A stretch of 64,000 bases of DNA from an uncultured Hymenobacter sp. (GTDB lineage: Bacteria; Bacteroidota; Bacteroidia; Cytophagales; Hymenobacteraceae). The stretch lies in the NCBI GenBank assembly GCA_913776615.1, contig CAJYPK010000016.1:1-64000 (forward strand), written 5' to 3'. Position 1 is the first letter of the stretch, and the number at the start of each line of letters is the position of its first letter. The notes beneath the pieces are model-generated. The model made no database searches. It was not told the DNA's origin and saw only the letters and a list, made by a program, of their open reading frames with translations. Both the position numbers and the translations under genes were made by a program. Shown in pieces: positions 32,901 to 40,618 of this stretch.

Positions 32901-33697
32901 AATTCTTTGCGCAGCTCCTGGTAGCGTGGGTTGGCCAGGTCGCGGGGCGAGCCCACGTTTTGGCGGTAGGCAGCGTAAATGGTGCCCAGCACGGGCGGGC
33001 TGAGGTGGCGGCTCAGCGGCTCGTGGCCGCCGTACACGCCGGTGGTCACTACCGGGTGGTGGCCCACCAGCAGCAGGTTTTTGCCCTTGGTGTCGTCGAT
33101 CACGTCTTGCAGCTGCTCGCGAAACTCCTCCTTGGTCAGGGTTTTGCAATCCGTATCGGGAGCTTCGGGGCGGTCGTAGGGGTGCGTAAACCAGGGGGTG
33201 TTGAGGGCCACGAGCCGCACGAGCGGGGCGATATCGACCACCTCGGGGCCGGGGCAGCCGTTGGTCGGCACGAAGGCGTTTTGGCCGGGTAATTCCTTTT
33301 CAATATACTTTTCGAGGCGGCGCACGGCCTTTAGGCCATTGCGGCCCGAGTTGGCCCAGTCCTTATCGCCGGGTACGAAGTAGATTTTGCCCAGCGGCAG
33401 GCCTTTAACCAAGTTAATCAGGGCGTCGGCGCGGCCTTTTTCCTGCTGCGAGAGGGCCGAGTCTTTCTTGGAAACCAGCCCCTCATTGCCCACGATATCG
33501 CCCAAGTGCACCACCGTGAAGGGCGTTTTTTGCTGCTCCAGCGTTTGGCGCAGCAGTCGCAGGCGGGCGGCGGGCAGCTCGCCCTGGGCCGTGTTGCCCA
33601 GCAAAAAAACGGTATGCGCCGGCTGGGCAGTTTGGGCTAAAACAGGGCTGGAAATCAGCCAGCCGGCAGCTAAGAGGGCGGGGAAAAGTTTCTGCAT
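29966..33697 (-). CDS. Metallophosphoesterase fused to an outer-membrane beta-barrel
   Basis: This 1243-residue protein starts at the ATG at 33697 (MQKLFPALLAAGW) with a signal peptide of about 22 residues. The calcineurin-like domain (about 25-330) has VVHLGDIVGNEG, a PGDKDW motif in place of the usual GNHD, LLLVGHHPVV, and YAASHDYSLQL. The central region (about 400-800) contains HEDNWKWAGYKEG and YRPIPRDRDQAFTKW, which I cannot name with certainty. The C-terminal 330 residues are alternating strands of a surface-antigen-like barrel ending FGLGFRIDK. It may act on phosphate compounds at the cell surface; its location beside ppk1 and ppx is suggestive only. The stop TGA is fused to family A. 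Confidence 0.8.
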   Translation of the reverse strand: MQKLFPALLAAGWLISSPVLAQTAQPAHTVFLLGNTAQGELPAARLRLLRQTLEQQKTPFTVVHLGDIVGNEGLVSKKDSALSQQEKGRADALINLVKGLPLGKIYFVPGDKDWANSGRNGLKAVRRLEKYIEKELPGQNAFVPTNGCPGPEVVDIAPLVRLVALNTPWFTHPYDRPEAPDTDCKTLTKEEFREQLQDVIDDTKGKNLLLVGHHPVVTTGVYGGHEPLSRHLSPPVLGTIYAAYRQNVGSPRDLANPRYQELRKELLNNTLRSNPGVVYAASHDYSLQLTPFQGNYHLVAGSFVQSQHVGADGQALFNEKADGYAALDYYADGTVKSRFFTFAGEGQPATQAYVGTLFRSPCAADTAGGVPVNSFITSCPGTKRTPAERKPDAPFRATTTVVPGPEYKAGPSKRFFIGSLYRSSWLQPVQVPTLDLRREKGGLTPFGRGGGRQTTSLKLIAADSAEYVFRSVDKDVTGILPPELQQSFVSDILKDITATANPYSGLPISALLDHTDILHARPRLFRLPDNNQLGPYRQDYAGLLGTLEDRPTDPKPNLPGFGKSDEVTRSYGFFRKLYKDHDNRVDAPALARARAFDMLVADFGKHEDNWKWAGYKEGKGTVYRPIPRDRDQAFTKWNGLLTYLANREWAVPSIEDFGEEFGDMKSLNWPARHLDRFLLQSLTRQDWQTAAKYLQAQLTPAVIDQATATMPAEVQPLSGQEINRKLKARLQQLPQAIDRYYLLLARRVDVVGSNKAEIFKVERLADGRVRVQEFDRKGDTQEPNGPALFDRTFDPRETQEICVYGLDGQDIFQVTGQSDKHSIVVHVVGGAGKDQIADDSRAPGLRTLTKVYDTPGTTLTAGSETDDRRSDSPSVNAYDREAFEFNSYAPRAGIFYNRNDGFGLSLGLSFLRQGFRKPDYKNRYDFSLQTSTGGQFQLTAASRHRYAIGKVDLGAEVSYGNYFPFYNFFGIGNNTQKTEDLYDARYYRARYKGFVIRAFGERVFWQRSVFRFGPSYEHYNANYATDSQLGQDLRQQLPGQDNPRPNADFQRLVGLNALLDLDLRNRRSFAQRGVRLLVRHDSYQALTGDKRRFGLTQGFAEYYGTAKIGIPITLVLKGGGAANYGPDEAIPFYKLTSLGLAENLRGYYRNRFTGDASLYYNSELRFALGQSKNHFLPFRYGVFGFYDQGRVYYNGSSPGGWHAGYGGGVYLAPVVETLAFSVSYQISEENSLIQFGLGFRIDK

Positions 33698-33731
33698 ACG
33701 GGAAGGGTAATGGCGCACTTACGCACAAAAA

Positions 33732-33755
33732 CACCCCTGGGATATGCCAGGGGTG
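33732..33755 (-). terminator. Terminator of the GT2 gene
   Basis: On the minus strand CACCCCTGG pairs with CCAGGGGTG and is followed by TTTTTGT. It lies about 150 bp after the glycosyltransferase stop and just before the phosphoesterase leader. Confidence 0.75.
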
Positions 33756-33791
33756 CGGAGTGAGCGTGAGGCAGCGGAGCGGACCTGAATA

Positions 33792-33868
33792 GAATTAAAA
33801 ATTAAAAATCTAAAAATAAAAATTACTGATTTATAAGCTTTTAATTTTGTATTTTTAATTTTTAATTC
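33792..33868. repeat. AT-rich inverted repeat
   Basis: GAATTAAAAATTAAAAAT (33792-33809) is the exact inverse of ATTTTTAATTTTTAATTC (33851-33868). The arms are almost pure A/T in a GC-rich genome. Confidence 0.85.
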
Positions 33869-33901
33869 AACCAAGAGGTGTACGCCAATTCGGAAACCGT
33901 T

Positions 33902-34663
33902 CTAGTGGCCGGGAGGCGCAATGCCCAGTGCCCGCAATTGCTCGGCGTATTTGTCGTAAATCACTTGCAAGTCAGCGTTGTGCTTGGCGGCGTCCACGCC
34001 CTGGCTCACGTTGGCCGAGTGGAAGCGGTGCAGGTGGCTGTAGTGCGGGCACACCACGGGCAGGTGGCCCGCCAGCAAAAACCGCACGTAGAGGTCCAGA
34101 TCTTCGGCCATGGCCAGCTCGGGGTCGTAGCCGCCTACTTCGTCGAGCAGGGCCTTGCTGTAGCACACGTTGCCTTGGATGAAATGCTCGGCCCGGAAAA
34201 TGGCCGTGAGCATGGCCGTGGGCGAGTCAAATTTCCAGGCGTAATAATCCTCGTTGGGTAGGTAGCGGGCCTGCTCATCGACCCGTAGAAAATCGGCGAC
34301 CAGCCAGGGCCGGCCGGGGTTGGCTGCGATGGCGGCGGCGTAGTGGTAAAGCGTGCGTTGCAGCAGCAGGTCGTCGTCGTCGAGGGGCACTACCCAGGCC
34401 CCGGCGGGCGTGCGTTGGCTGAGCTCGTTGCGGCAGAAGCCCGGGCGTTTGGGGTCGGGGTGCTGCCAGTGGCGCAGGGGCGGGTAGGGCTGGGTGGCCG
34501 CCTCGGCGAGCACGGCGGCAGTGCCATCGTCGGGGCCATTCTGATAAAGCAGGTGCTCGAAAGAGAAGTCCAGCGGGGCCGAGATGCTGGCGCGTACGCT
34601 GGCAATGGTCTCGGGCAGCAAAGCGCGCCGCTTGAAGGTCGGGGTAATGACGGTAAAATGCAT
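33902..34663 (-). CDS. Family 2 glycosyltransferase
   Basis: This 253-residue GT-A enzyme opens FTVITPTFKRRALLPETIAS. It has the metal-binding VVPLDDDDLLL at about 92-102 and the acceptor-side GGYDPELAMAEDLDLYVRFL at about 180, where EDLD matches the ED motif of inverting GT2 enzymes. It has no membrane segment. It probably adds a sugar to a surface glycan, but donor and acceptor are unknown. The MsbA-like exporter is encoded upstream in the same direction. Confidence 0.87.
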   Translation of the reverse strand: MHFTVITPTFKRRALLPETIASVRASISAPLDFSFEHLLYQNGPDDGTAAVLAEAATQPYPPLRHWQHPDPKRPGFCRNELSQRTPAGAWVVPLDDDDLLLQRTLYHYAAAIAANPGRPWLVADFLRVDEQARYLPNEDYYAWKFDSPTAMLTAIFRAEHFIQGNVCYSKALLDEVGGYDPELAMAEDLDLYVRFLLAGHLPVVCPHYSHLHRFHSANVSQGVDAAKHNADLQVIYDKYAEQLRALGIAPPGH

Positions 34664-34703
34664 GACTCCTTCATTCGGCCCGCTTCCGCTAAAGGTTGCG
34701 GCT

Positions 34704-34772
34704 TGTAGGACAAGCGTTAGCTTGTCCGGCGTAGAATAGCCTCGCGCCGGACAAGCTAACGCTTATCCTACA
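34704..34772. repeat. Family E inverted repeat overlapping the ABC exporter stop
   Basis: TGTAGGACAAGCGTTAGC and its continuation through 34731 pair with 34743-34772 around an 11-nt loop. The right arm encodes the last codons and TAA stop (34763-34765) of the ABC exporter. Confidence 0.85.
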
Positions 34773-36538
34773 GCTACTTCCTTGCGCTCGCCGATTTGTT
34801 GGCGCCACATGGCGTAGTACAAGCCTTTTTGGGCCAGCAGCTCGGCGTGGCCACCGGCCTCAGCCACCCGGCCGCGTTCCAGTACGAAGATGCGGTCGGC
34901 GTGTAAAATCGTGCTCAGGCGATGGGCAATGAGCACGGTGATGTGCTGGCGTGAGCCCGATAGCTCGCGCACCGTGCGGCCGATTTCTTCCTCCGTGAGC
35001 GAGTCGAGGGCCGAGGTCGCCTCGTCGAAGACTAGTAGGGTAGGGTGGCGCAGCAGGGCGCGGGCAATGCTGAGGCGCTGCTTTTCGCCGCCGCTCACCT
35101 TTACGCCGCCCTCGCCGAGTACCGTATCGAGGCCCTTGGGGGCGCGGGCCAGCAGGGTATCGGCCGCAGCCTGGTGCAGGGCGCGCAGGCACTCCTCGTC
35201 GGTGGCCTGGGGGGCCACGAAGCGCAGATTTTCGCGGATGGTGCCGGCAAAGAGCTGGGTGTCCTGCGTCACGAAGCCAATCTGCTCGCGCAATTCGTCG
35301 AGATCTACTTCTTTGCTCGAAACGCCGTTGTAGAGAATCTCGCCCGAGAGCGGGGGGTATAGGCCCACCAGCAGCTTCACGAGCGTCGTCTTGCCCGAGC
35401 CGCTGGGGCCGACGAAGGCGATGGTTTCGCCCAGTTTGGCCCCGAATGAAATGCCCGCCAGGGCCGGCGCCGGCGCCGTGAGGTGCTTGAACGTAACGTG
35501 GTCGAACGCTAGCGTTTCAATGCGGGCAATATCCACCGGATGGGCCGGCTTCACGTCGCGGGGCGTGTCGAGAATGGTTTGAAAGTTACCCAGCGAAATT
35601 TCCGTTTCGCGGTACGTGCCAATGATGGCCCCCAATTCCTGCAACGGCCCGAAAATGGAAAACGAGTAGATGAAGAACGAGAAGAATTCGCCCAGGCTAA
35701 TGTGATTCTGCACCCGTAAGTACAGTAGCAGCAAGATGATAACGTTGCGCAGCAAGTTCACAAACGTGCCCTGCACGAAGCTCAGCGAGCGCAGGTAGCG
35801 CACCTTACGCAGCTCTAATTTCAGAATTTTATCGGTGATGCCGTTCAGCCGCTCAGTTTCCTGTTGGGCTAGGCCCAGGCTCTTGATCAGCTCGATGTTG
35901 CGCAGGCTTTCGGTGGTGGAGCCAGCCAGGGCGGTAGTTTCGCCCACAATGGTTTTCTGAATGACCTTGATGCGCTTGCTCAGCACAAAGCTCAGAATAC
36001 CGAGCAGCGGGATAGTCAGGAAGTAGCCCAGCGCGATGGGCCAGTACACCGTAATGGCGTACCACATCACGAAGATGATGCCCACAATGGCCGTAAACAG
36101 CACGTTGACGAAGCTCTGAATCAGCTTTTCCACGTCGAGACGCACCTTCTGTAGCTTGCCCAGAGTTTCGCCCGAGCGTTGATCCTCAAATACTTGGTAC
36201 GGCAAGTCGAGCGAGTGCCGCAGGCCATCGGAATACATGCGCGCCCCCAGCCGCTGGGTGATGACGTTGACGTAGTAATCCTGAAAATTCTTGGCGATGC
36301 GGCTCACCATTGCCACGCCCAGCATGGCTCCGATGTAGGGAATGGCCTCCCAGAAAAATGGCCAGAAAGGTACCAGCCGCAGGCTGCCCACGGGGCCATT
36401 GCGGGGCACGAAATGGTCAACCAGCCGGCGGAATAAATACGGGTCGAGCAGCGAAAAAACTTGGTTGACGGCCGCCAGCACTAGGGCCAGCACCAGCAGC
36501 GGCCAGTAGCGGCGCAGGTAGGAGTACAGTAATTGCAT
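34763..36538 (-). CDS. MsbA-type ABC exporter (fused permease and ATPase)
   Basis: From the ATG at 36538 (MQLLYSYLRRYWPLLVLAL) the protein has 591 residues; an ATG eight codons upstream is also possible. The transmembrane domain has six helices (about 15-310). The ATPase domain has Walker A (VGPSGSGKTT), the signature VSGGEKQRLSIARALL and Walker B TLLVFDEATSALD, then the H-loop LIAHRLSTI. Such homodimers export lipids, glycolipids or drugs. The last residues (AVG) are encoded by the family E repeat. Confidence 0.9.
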   Translation of the reverse strand: MQLLYSYLRRYWPLLVLALVLAAVNQVFSLLDPYLFRRLVDHFVPRNGPVGSLRLVPFWPFFWEAIPYIGAMLGVAMVSRIAKNFQDYYVNVITQRLGARMYSDGLRHSLDLPYQVFEDQRSGETLGKLQKVRLDVEKLIQSFVNVLFTAIVGIIFVMWYAITVYWPIALGYFLTIPLLGILSFVLSKRIKVIQKTIVGETTALAGSTTESLRNIELIKSLGLAQQETERLNGITDKILKLELRKVRYLRSLSFVQGTFVNLLRNVIILLLLYLRVQNHISLGEFFSFFIYSFSIFGPLQELGAIIGTYRETEISLGNFQTILDTPRDVKPAHPVDIARIETLAFDHVTFKHLTAPAPALAGISFGAKLGETIAFVGPSGSGKTTLVKLLVGLYPPLSGEILYNGVSSKEVDLDELREQIGFVTQDTQLFAGTIRENLRFVAPQATDEECLRALHQAAADTLLARAPKGLDTVLGEGGVKVSGGEKQRLSIARALLRHPTLLVFDEATSALDSLTEEEIGRTVRELSGSRQHITVLIAHRLSTILHADRIFVLERGRVAEAGGHAELLAQKGLYYAMWRQQIGERKEVAVG

Positions 36539-36609
36539 GAAGAAGCGGACCACGCTAAGCATTGCGTAGCGTGGCATTCTGCGAAATAAACCAGTGAAAA
36601 AAGGGCTGG

Positions 36610-36981
36610 CTAGCCAGCCAGCGGCGTGGTCCGACGCAGGCGCGTCAGCACCACCAACAGCAGCAGGAGTAACAGCGCGGGCATACCATTGGGCAGCAAG
36701 CCCCCCGGAATACGCGTCGTGTGCATAAAGGCTGCCCCCACCATGATGAGCGCCAGCCCAATAGCGGCTGGCCGCACAAAGCGCGGCACCAGTAAGCCGA
36801 TACCGCCCAGCACTTCGGCTGCCGCGATGAAATAGGCAAACCACGCCGGCAGCCCCATCTTCTCAAAAGAGGTAACGGTATTGGACAGGTGCAGGAATTT
36901 CATAATGCCCGAGGCCGTGAAGGCAAAAGCCAGCAGGGCTTGTAAAATCCAGGCAATGACGTTGCGGGTAGAAACGGACAT
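36610..36981 (-). CDS. DoxX family membrane protein
   Basis: This 123-residue protein has four predicted membrane helices. The first helix contains LLAFAFTASGIMKFLH, followed by GLPAWFAYFIAAAEVLGGIGLLVP, the usual DoxX/SURF4 pattern. Members have been linked to thiol or redox homeostasis, but no function can be assigned here. It is transcribed in the same direction as the ABC exporter, with about 70 bp between them. Confidence 0.85.
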   Translation of the reverse strand: MSVSTRNVIAWILQALLAFAFTASGIMKFLHLSNTVTSFEKMGLPAWFAYFIAAAEVLGGIGLLVPRFVRPAAIGLALIMVGAAFMHTTRIPGGLLPNGMPALLLLLLLVVLTRLRRTTPLAG

Positions 36982-37117
36982 AGTACCAGCGTAAAAAAAT
37001 GATGAATAATTCCCTACTCGATAAATCGCTCCCGATGGTTGCCTTAGCAGAGCACAAAATCTTAGGGACTATTTAGTAAGCTGACTACTAGGCAAAATGT
37101 TCTGCCGGGCAGCTACG

Positions 37118-37147
37118 AAAAAGCCCCTCCTGTGGGGGAGGGGCTTT
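37118..37147. terminator. Terminator of the glycine-zipper gene
   Basis: AAAGCCCCTCC and GGAGGGGCTTT pair around a 5-8-nt loop, 25 bp past the minus-strand stop at 37172. The rest of the 36982-37171 spacer shows nothing further. Confidence 0.8.
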
Positions 37148-37171
37148 CACCAGAGTTAAAGGAGTGGCTAC

Positions 37172-38455
37172 TTAGTAGCGGTACACCTTATCGGCGTTGC
37201 TGTTCTTAAACTGCTCTTCGAAGTACTTAGCATCTTCGGCGTTGCGGGGTTTTACGCCCATTACAATGCCGCCGTTTTTGATGCCTTGCTCATACTCAGC
37301 AGCGTGCTCTTCCGGAATACCCGAGCCAACCAGCGCGCCTACCAGGCCACCCGTGAGACCACCGGCACCAGCACCAGCCAGGGCTGCGGCCAGCGGGCCA
37401 GCAATGATGAGGCCCAGACCGGGCAGTGCTACCGAAGTACCAATGGCCGCAATAGCGCCGATAATAGCGCCTGCCGTACCACCGATGGCCGAGCCTACGC
37501 CAGCACCTTCCATTGCCTTGTCGCCCAGCTCCGTACGCTCGGCATCGTATTCGTCATTAAACTGCGATTTGCGGGTCTCGTCCGACATCATCAGGTGCAC
37601 GTCGTCTTTGCTGTAGCCGCGCTCGTGCAGCGAGTTATAGGCTTTCTCGGCGCTGCTACGGTCGCGGAAAATACCGCTCGTGGTGCTGCCTTCTTTATAG
37701 TCGTAATCGTAGCTGTCTTTTTCGCCGGTGAACGCATCTTTCACGGCGTGGGCAGCGCGGTCGGTGGTATTTTGTACCGCATCAATGCCGCGGCCTACTA
37801 CGGCGCCGGCCGTGCCAGCCACGGCGGCACCTTTGGCGGTGGCGCTGTAGTCGTCACCGGGGCGCGACGAATCGGTGCCCAGCGAGTTAGCTACTTTGTT
37901 GTGCTGGTTGTAGTCGTTTTGCGAAAACTCGCTGCGCTTATTGTAGTTGTTATCCTGCGAGTAGTCGCTCGAATAATCATTGCGCTTATTGTAGTTGGCG
38001 TCGCTCGAATAATCGTTGCGCTTCGAGTGGTCGCCGTCGTAGCTGTCATTTTCACCGGTAAAGGCATCCTTTACGGCGTGGGCGGCGCGGTCCGTAGTAT
38101 TTTGAATAGCGTCGATGCCGCGGCCTACGGTAGCGCCAGCGCTGCCGGCAATGTGGGCGCCCTTCTGGGTAGCGCTATAGTCGTCGCCGGGGCGGGCGTT
38201 GGGGTCAGTCGAGTTGAGGGGGGCAGTGGGCGAAGTCGTGGACATCGGTTTGCGGTTGGTCGAGTCCAGTTCGGTAGCGTCCGAAGAAGTAGTGCCGCCG
38301 GTAGCGCTGCTGTAGCCGGTGCCGGCGCTGTAGCTTGTGCTCTCGTTGCTGGTAATGCCACTGTTGCCCAGGCCGGTGCCGGTGTTGCTGGTGCCGTAGT
38401 TGGCGCCTGCGCCAGTACCGGTATTCATCGGGTTGTTTGCATCGTTGGTGTTCAT
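37172..38455 (-). CDS. Stress-type glycine-zipper protein with internal duplication
   Basis: This 427-residue protein starts with a low-complexity Asn/Thr/Gly/Ser tract (1-75). A duplicated segment follows: RPGDDYSAT(Q/A)KGA, VGRGIDA(I/V)QNTTDRAAHAVKDAFTGE occurs at about 85-145 and again at about 200-260, separated by Tyr/Asn/Asp-rich short repeats. A domain like that of general stress protein 17M comes next (IFRDRSSAEKAYNSLHERGYSKDDVHLMM). Alternating Gly/Ala zippers (about 310-380) follow. No signal peptide is seen. An osmotic or oxidative stress role is inferred from the domain only. Confidence 0.75.
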   Translation of the reverse strand: MNTNDANNPMNTGTGAGANYGTSNTGTGLGNSGITSNESTSYSAGTGYSSATGGTTSSDATELDSTNRKPMSTTSPTAPLNSTDPNARPGDDYSATQKGAHIAGSAGATVGRGIDAIQNTTDRAAHAVKDAFTGENDSYDGDHSKRNDYSSDANYNKRNDYSSDYSQDNNYNKRSEFSQNDYNQHNKVANSLGTDSSRPGDDYSATAKGAAVAGTAGAVVGRGIDAVQNTTDRAAHAVKDAFTGEKDSYDYDYKEGSTTSGIFRDRSSAEKAYNSLHERGYSKDDVHLMMSDETRKSQFNDEYDAERTELGDKAMEGAGVGSAIGGTAGAIIGAIAAIGTSVALPGLGLIIAGPLAAALAGAGAGGLTGGLVGALVGSGIPEEHAAEYEQGIKNGGIVMGVKPRNAEDAKYFEEQFKNSNADKVYRY

Positions 38456-38586
38456 CGGAAAAGGGAATTTTGGTGGGAAAAGGAAGCGACAAGCCTACCG
38501 GCCAGCTTCGGATAGCTAAACGGGACGAGGCGAACGGGGGTTGCGCCGATAGGCCGACTATTCGTAGATTCGGGCGCACACGCCAC

Positions 38587-38618
38587 AAAAAAAGCCTCAC
38601 GGTTAGGTGAAGCTTTTT
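38587..38618. terminator. Terminator after the 38646 gene
   Basis: AAAAAGCCTCAC and GGTGAAGCTTTTT pair with one mismatch around a 4-5-nt loop. It lies 28 bp past the minus-strand stop. Confidence 0.75.
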
Positions 38619-38645
38619 AATGAAAAAATCCTGGTTTTCTGGCGG

Positions 38646-39032
38646 CTAGTAGGCCGTCTCGCCCATTGCAAACTGCACGTAGTTCGCTTCCTGCTGCCAG
38701 AAATCGCGGCACTCCTTGATCAGGTTTTTTAAAAAATTCTCGTCTTGCTTCAGGGTGCGCCACTCGCCCATGCCTAAGCGCTCGCACAGCTTGTAGAAGT
38801 TGTCGCCCTGTCCCTTGGAGCCCGGCACCCGCACGAGGCTGCTGAGAATGGGTCGCCCGGCGGCGTGCTCCTCGGTCGAAATCTCGGCCAGCATCTCGTT
38901 GAGGCGCGATTTTTCGTGTGAAATATCCAGATTCAGACCCAATTCGGATTCCTGCACCAGCGTAAGGTAGCTGACCGTACCGGCCTGTTGGCGAGCGTAG
39001 CGGATGAGGTAGTGGCGAAGACGGTTAATCAT
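38646..39032 (-). CDS. Hypothetical protein
   Basis: I do not recognise this 128-residue soluble protein. It starts MINRLRHYLIRYARQQAGTV and continues with SYLTLVQESELGLNLDIS. The segment GRPILSSLVRVPGSKGQGDNFYKLCERLG resembles bacterial proteins that regulate access to a binding site, but I cannot name one. No signal peptide or membrane helix. It has its own terminator and codon use like its neighbours. The 39033-39249 spacer shows nothing I can name. Confidence 0.65.
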   Translation of the reverse strand: MINRLRHYLIRYARQQAGTVSYLTLVQESELGLNLDISHEKSRLNEMLAEISTEEHAAGRPILSSLVRVPGSKGQGDNFYKLCERLGMGEWRTLKQDENFLKNLIKECRDFWQQEANYVQFAMGETAY

Positions 39033-39249
39033 TGGAAAATCGAGTGGCCGCTCCCGGCCAGCGAGCAGCCGGGCCAGCCTGGGCTTGGCAAAAAGTGGGA
39101 CAAGTAGCTGCTAGAAGGCTGAGCATCAGCAGCTGCGCTCCACGCAAGGCGTAGCTGCTGGCTCAGTACCCCGGCAAGGTACCAAAAATCGGGCCTACGT
39201 TGGTAAAATTCCGGGTCGCCGGCCAGAAAACCTGGCTCGCTAACGCCGG

Positions 39250-40458
39250 CTAGCGATTCTGGCGGCGGCGCAATTCCTTTTGAATCAGCAGAAATTCGCG
39301 GCTGCTCTGGCCCGCGATGGCCGTGTTTTCGTTGGCCCGGCGCAGCAGGTAGGGCATCACGGCCTCGACCGGGCCGTAGGGCACGTATTTGGCGGTGTGG
39401 TAGCCCGCGTGGGCAAGGTTGTAGCTCAGGTTGTCGCTCATGCCGTAGAGCTGGGCAAACCACACGCGCTCATCGCCGGGAGCCAAGCCCGCCTGCTGCA
39501 TCAACTGCGTGAGCAGCAGCGAGCTAGCCTCGTTGTGGGTGCCGGCGCAAATGCTAATGCGGTCGATGTGCTGCACGCAGTAGCGCAGGCTCTCGTTGTA
39601 CAGGTCGTCGGTGGCCTGCTTGGTGGGGTTGATGGGATTCTGGTGGCCGCGCTGCTGGGCTACGCGGGCTTCCTTCTCCATGTAGGCACCGCGCACGAGC
39701 TTCACTCCCAAGTAGTAAGCGCCGGCTACGGCCCGCTCGTGGGCGGCTTGCAGCGCCTCCAGCCGGTCGTGGCGATAGAGCTGGTAGGTATTCCACACGA
39801 TGGCGCGCTCCTGATTGTAGCGGCGCATCATTTCCTCGGCCAGGTCGTCGATGGTTTGTTGAAACCAGCTTTCCTCGGCATCCACAAACAGGCGCACGCC
39901 GTGCTTGTGGGCGCTGGCGCACAGCGCGTCGAGGCGCTGGCGGCCGCGCTCGAAGCTGGCTTGCTCCTGGGGCGTGAGCGTGGTACCCGCCTGCACTTTT
40001 TCGAGTAGCTCGGTGGGCATCAGGCCCGTCACTTTAAATACCGAGAACGGGATATTGGGCGTGGTAGCGGCGAGGGCGATGGTGGCCAGAATCTCGTCGC
40101 GGGTGCGGTCGAAGCTCTGGTCGTTGCCAGTGCCTTCGACCGAGTAGTCGAGGATGGTGCCGATGTGGTACTTGCCCAGCTCGGCAATTACCGGCTTGCA
40201 TTCCTCGATAGTTTCGCCGCCGCAAAACTGCTTGAAGATGCTGTGCTTGATGAGAAACTTGGTGCCCGGAAAATTAAATTTCAAGGCCGACTGCATGAGG
40301 CCGCCGCCGGCTTTTACCAGGCTGCCGTTGTTCATGGCTGCGAAGAGGGCGTACATCTTGCGCAGCTCGCCGTCCGTTTTGGCCTCGAAGGCAATGCGGG
40401 TGTCTTCAAAGGAGATAGGAGCCACGGGCGGAGCCGGAACGGGGGAGGGGGTAGCCAT
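39250..40458 (-). CDS. Proline dehydrogenase
   Basis: This 402-residue FAD-dependent enzyme oxidises proline to pyrroline-5-carboxylate. The beta/alpha barrel shows FVDAEESWFQQTIDDL, VKLVRGAYMEKEA and the conserved C-terminal YLLRRANENTAI with the paired arginines that bind the substrate carboxylate. The ATG at 40458 (MATPSPVPAPP) is preferred to a longer frame that runs through a GC-rich leader. It stands alone, without the P5C dehydrogenase, as in other Bacteroidota, and is divergent from the DAHP synthase gene. Confidence 0.93.
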   Translation of the reverse strand: MATPSPVPAPPVAPISFEDTRIAFEAKTDGELRKMYALFAAMNNGSLVKAGGGLMQSALKFNFPGTKFLIKHSIFKQFCGGETIEECKPVIAELGKYHIGTILDYSVEGTGNDQSFDRTRDEILATIALAATTPNIPFSVFKVTGLMPTELLEKVQAGTTLTPQEQASFERGRQRLDALCASAHKHGVRLFVDAEESWFQQTIDDLAEEMMRRYNQERAIVWNTYQLYRHDRLEALQAAHERAVAGAYYLGVKLVRGAYMEKEARVAQQRGHQNPINPTKQATDDLYNESLRYCVQHIDRISICAGTHNEASSLLLTQLMQQAGLAPGDERVWFAQLYGMSDNLSYNLAHAGYHTAKYVPYGPVEAVMPYLLRRANENTAIAGQSSREFLLIQKELRRRQNR

Positions 40459-40590
40459 GCGAAAATGCGAGGGTAATGCCAGGGAAGAAGAGCAGACTAC
40501 GAAGATAACAGGAGGGGGGCAGAACCCCGTTCCAGCCCGTGGAGTCACGGGAGGAGGTGCTTTAGCCGGGCGCGCGTATTAATTTTCGCT

Positions 40591-40615
40591 GGGCAAGCTA
40601 CAGCTTGCCCTACAG
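40591..40615. repeat. Family E/F hairpin upstream of the DAHP synthase gene
   Basis: GGGCAAGC, TACA, GCTTGCCC form a perfect 8-bp stem, followed by TACAG. It ends three bases before the ATG at 40619, so it occupies the position expected for the ribosome-binding region. Confidence 0.8.
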
Positions 40616-40618
40616 TTA

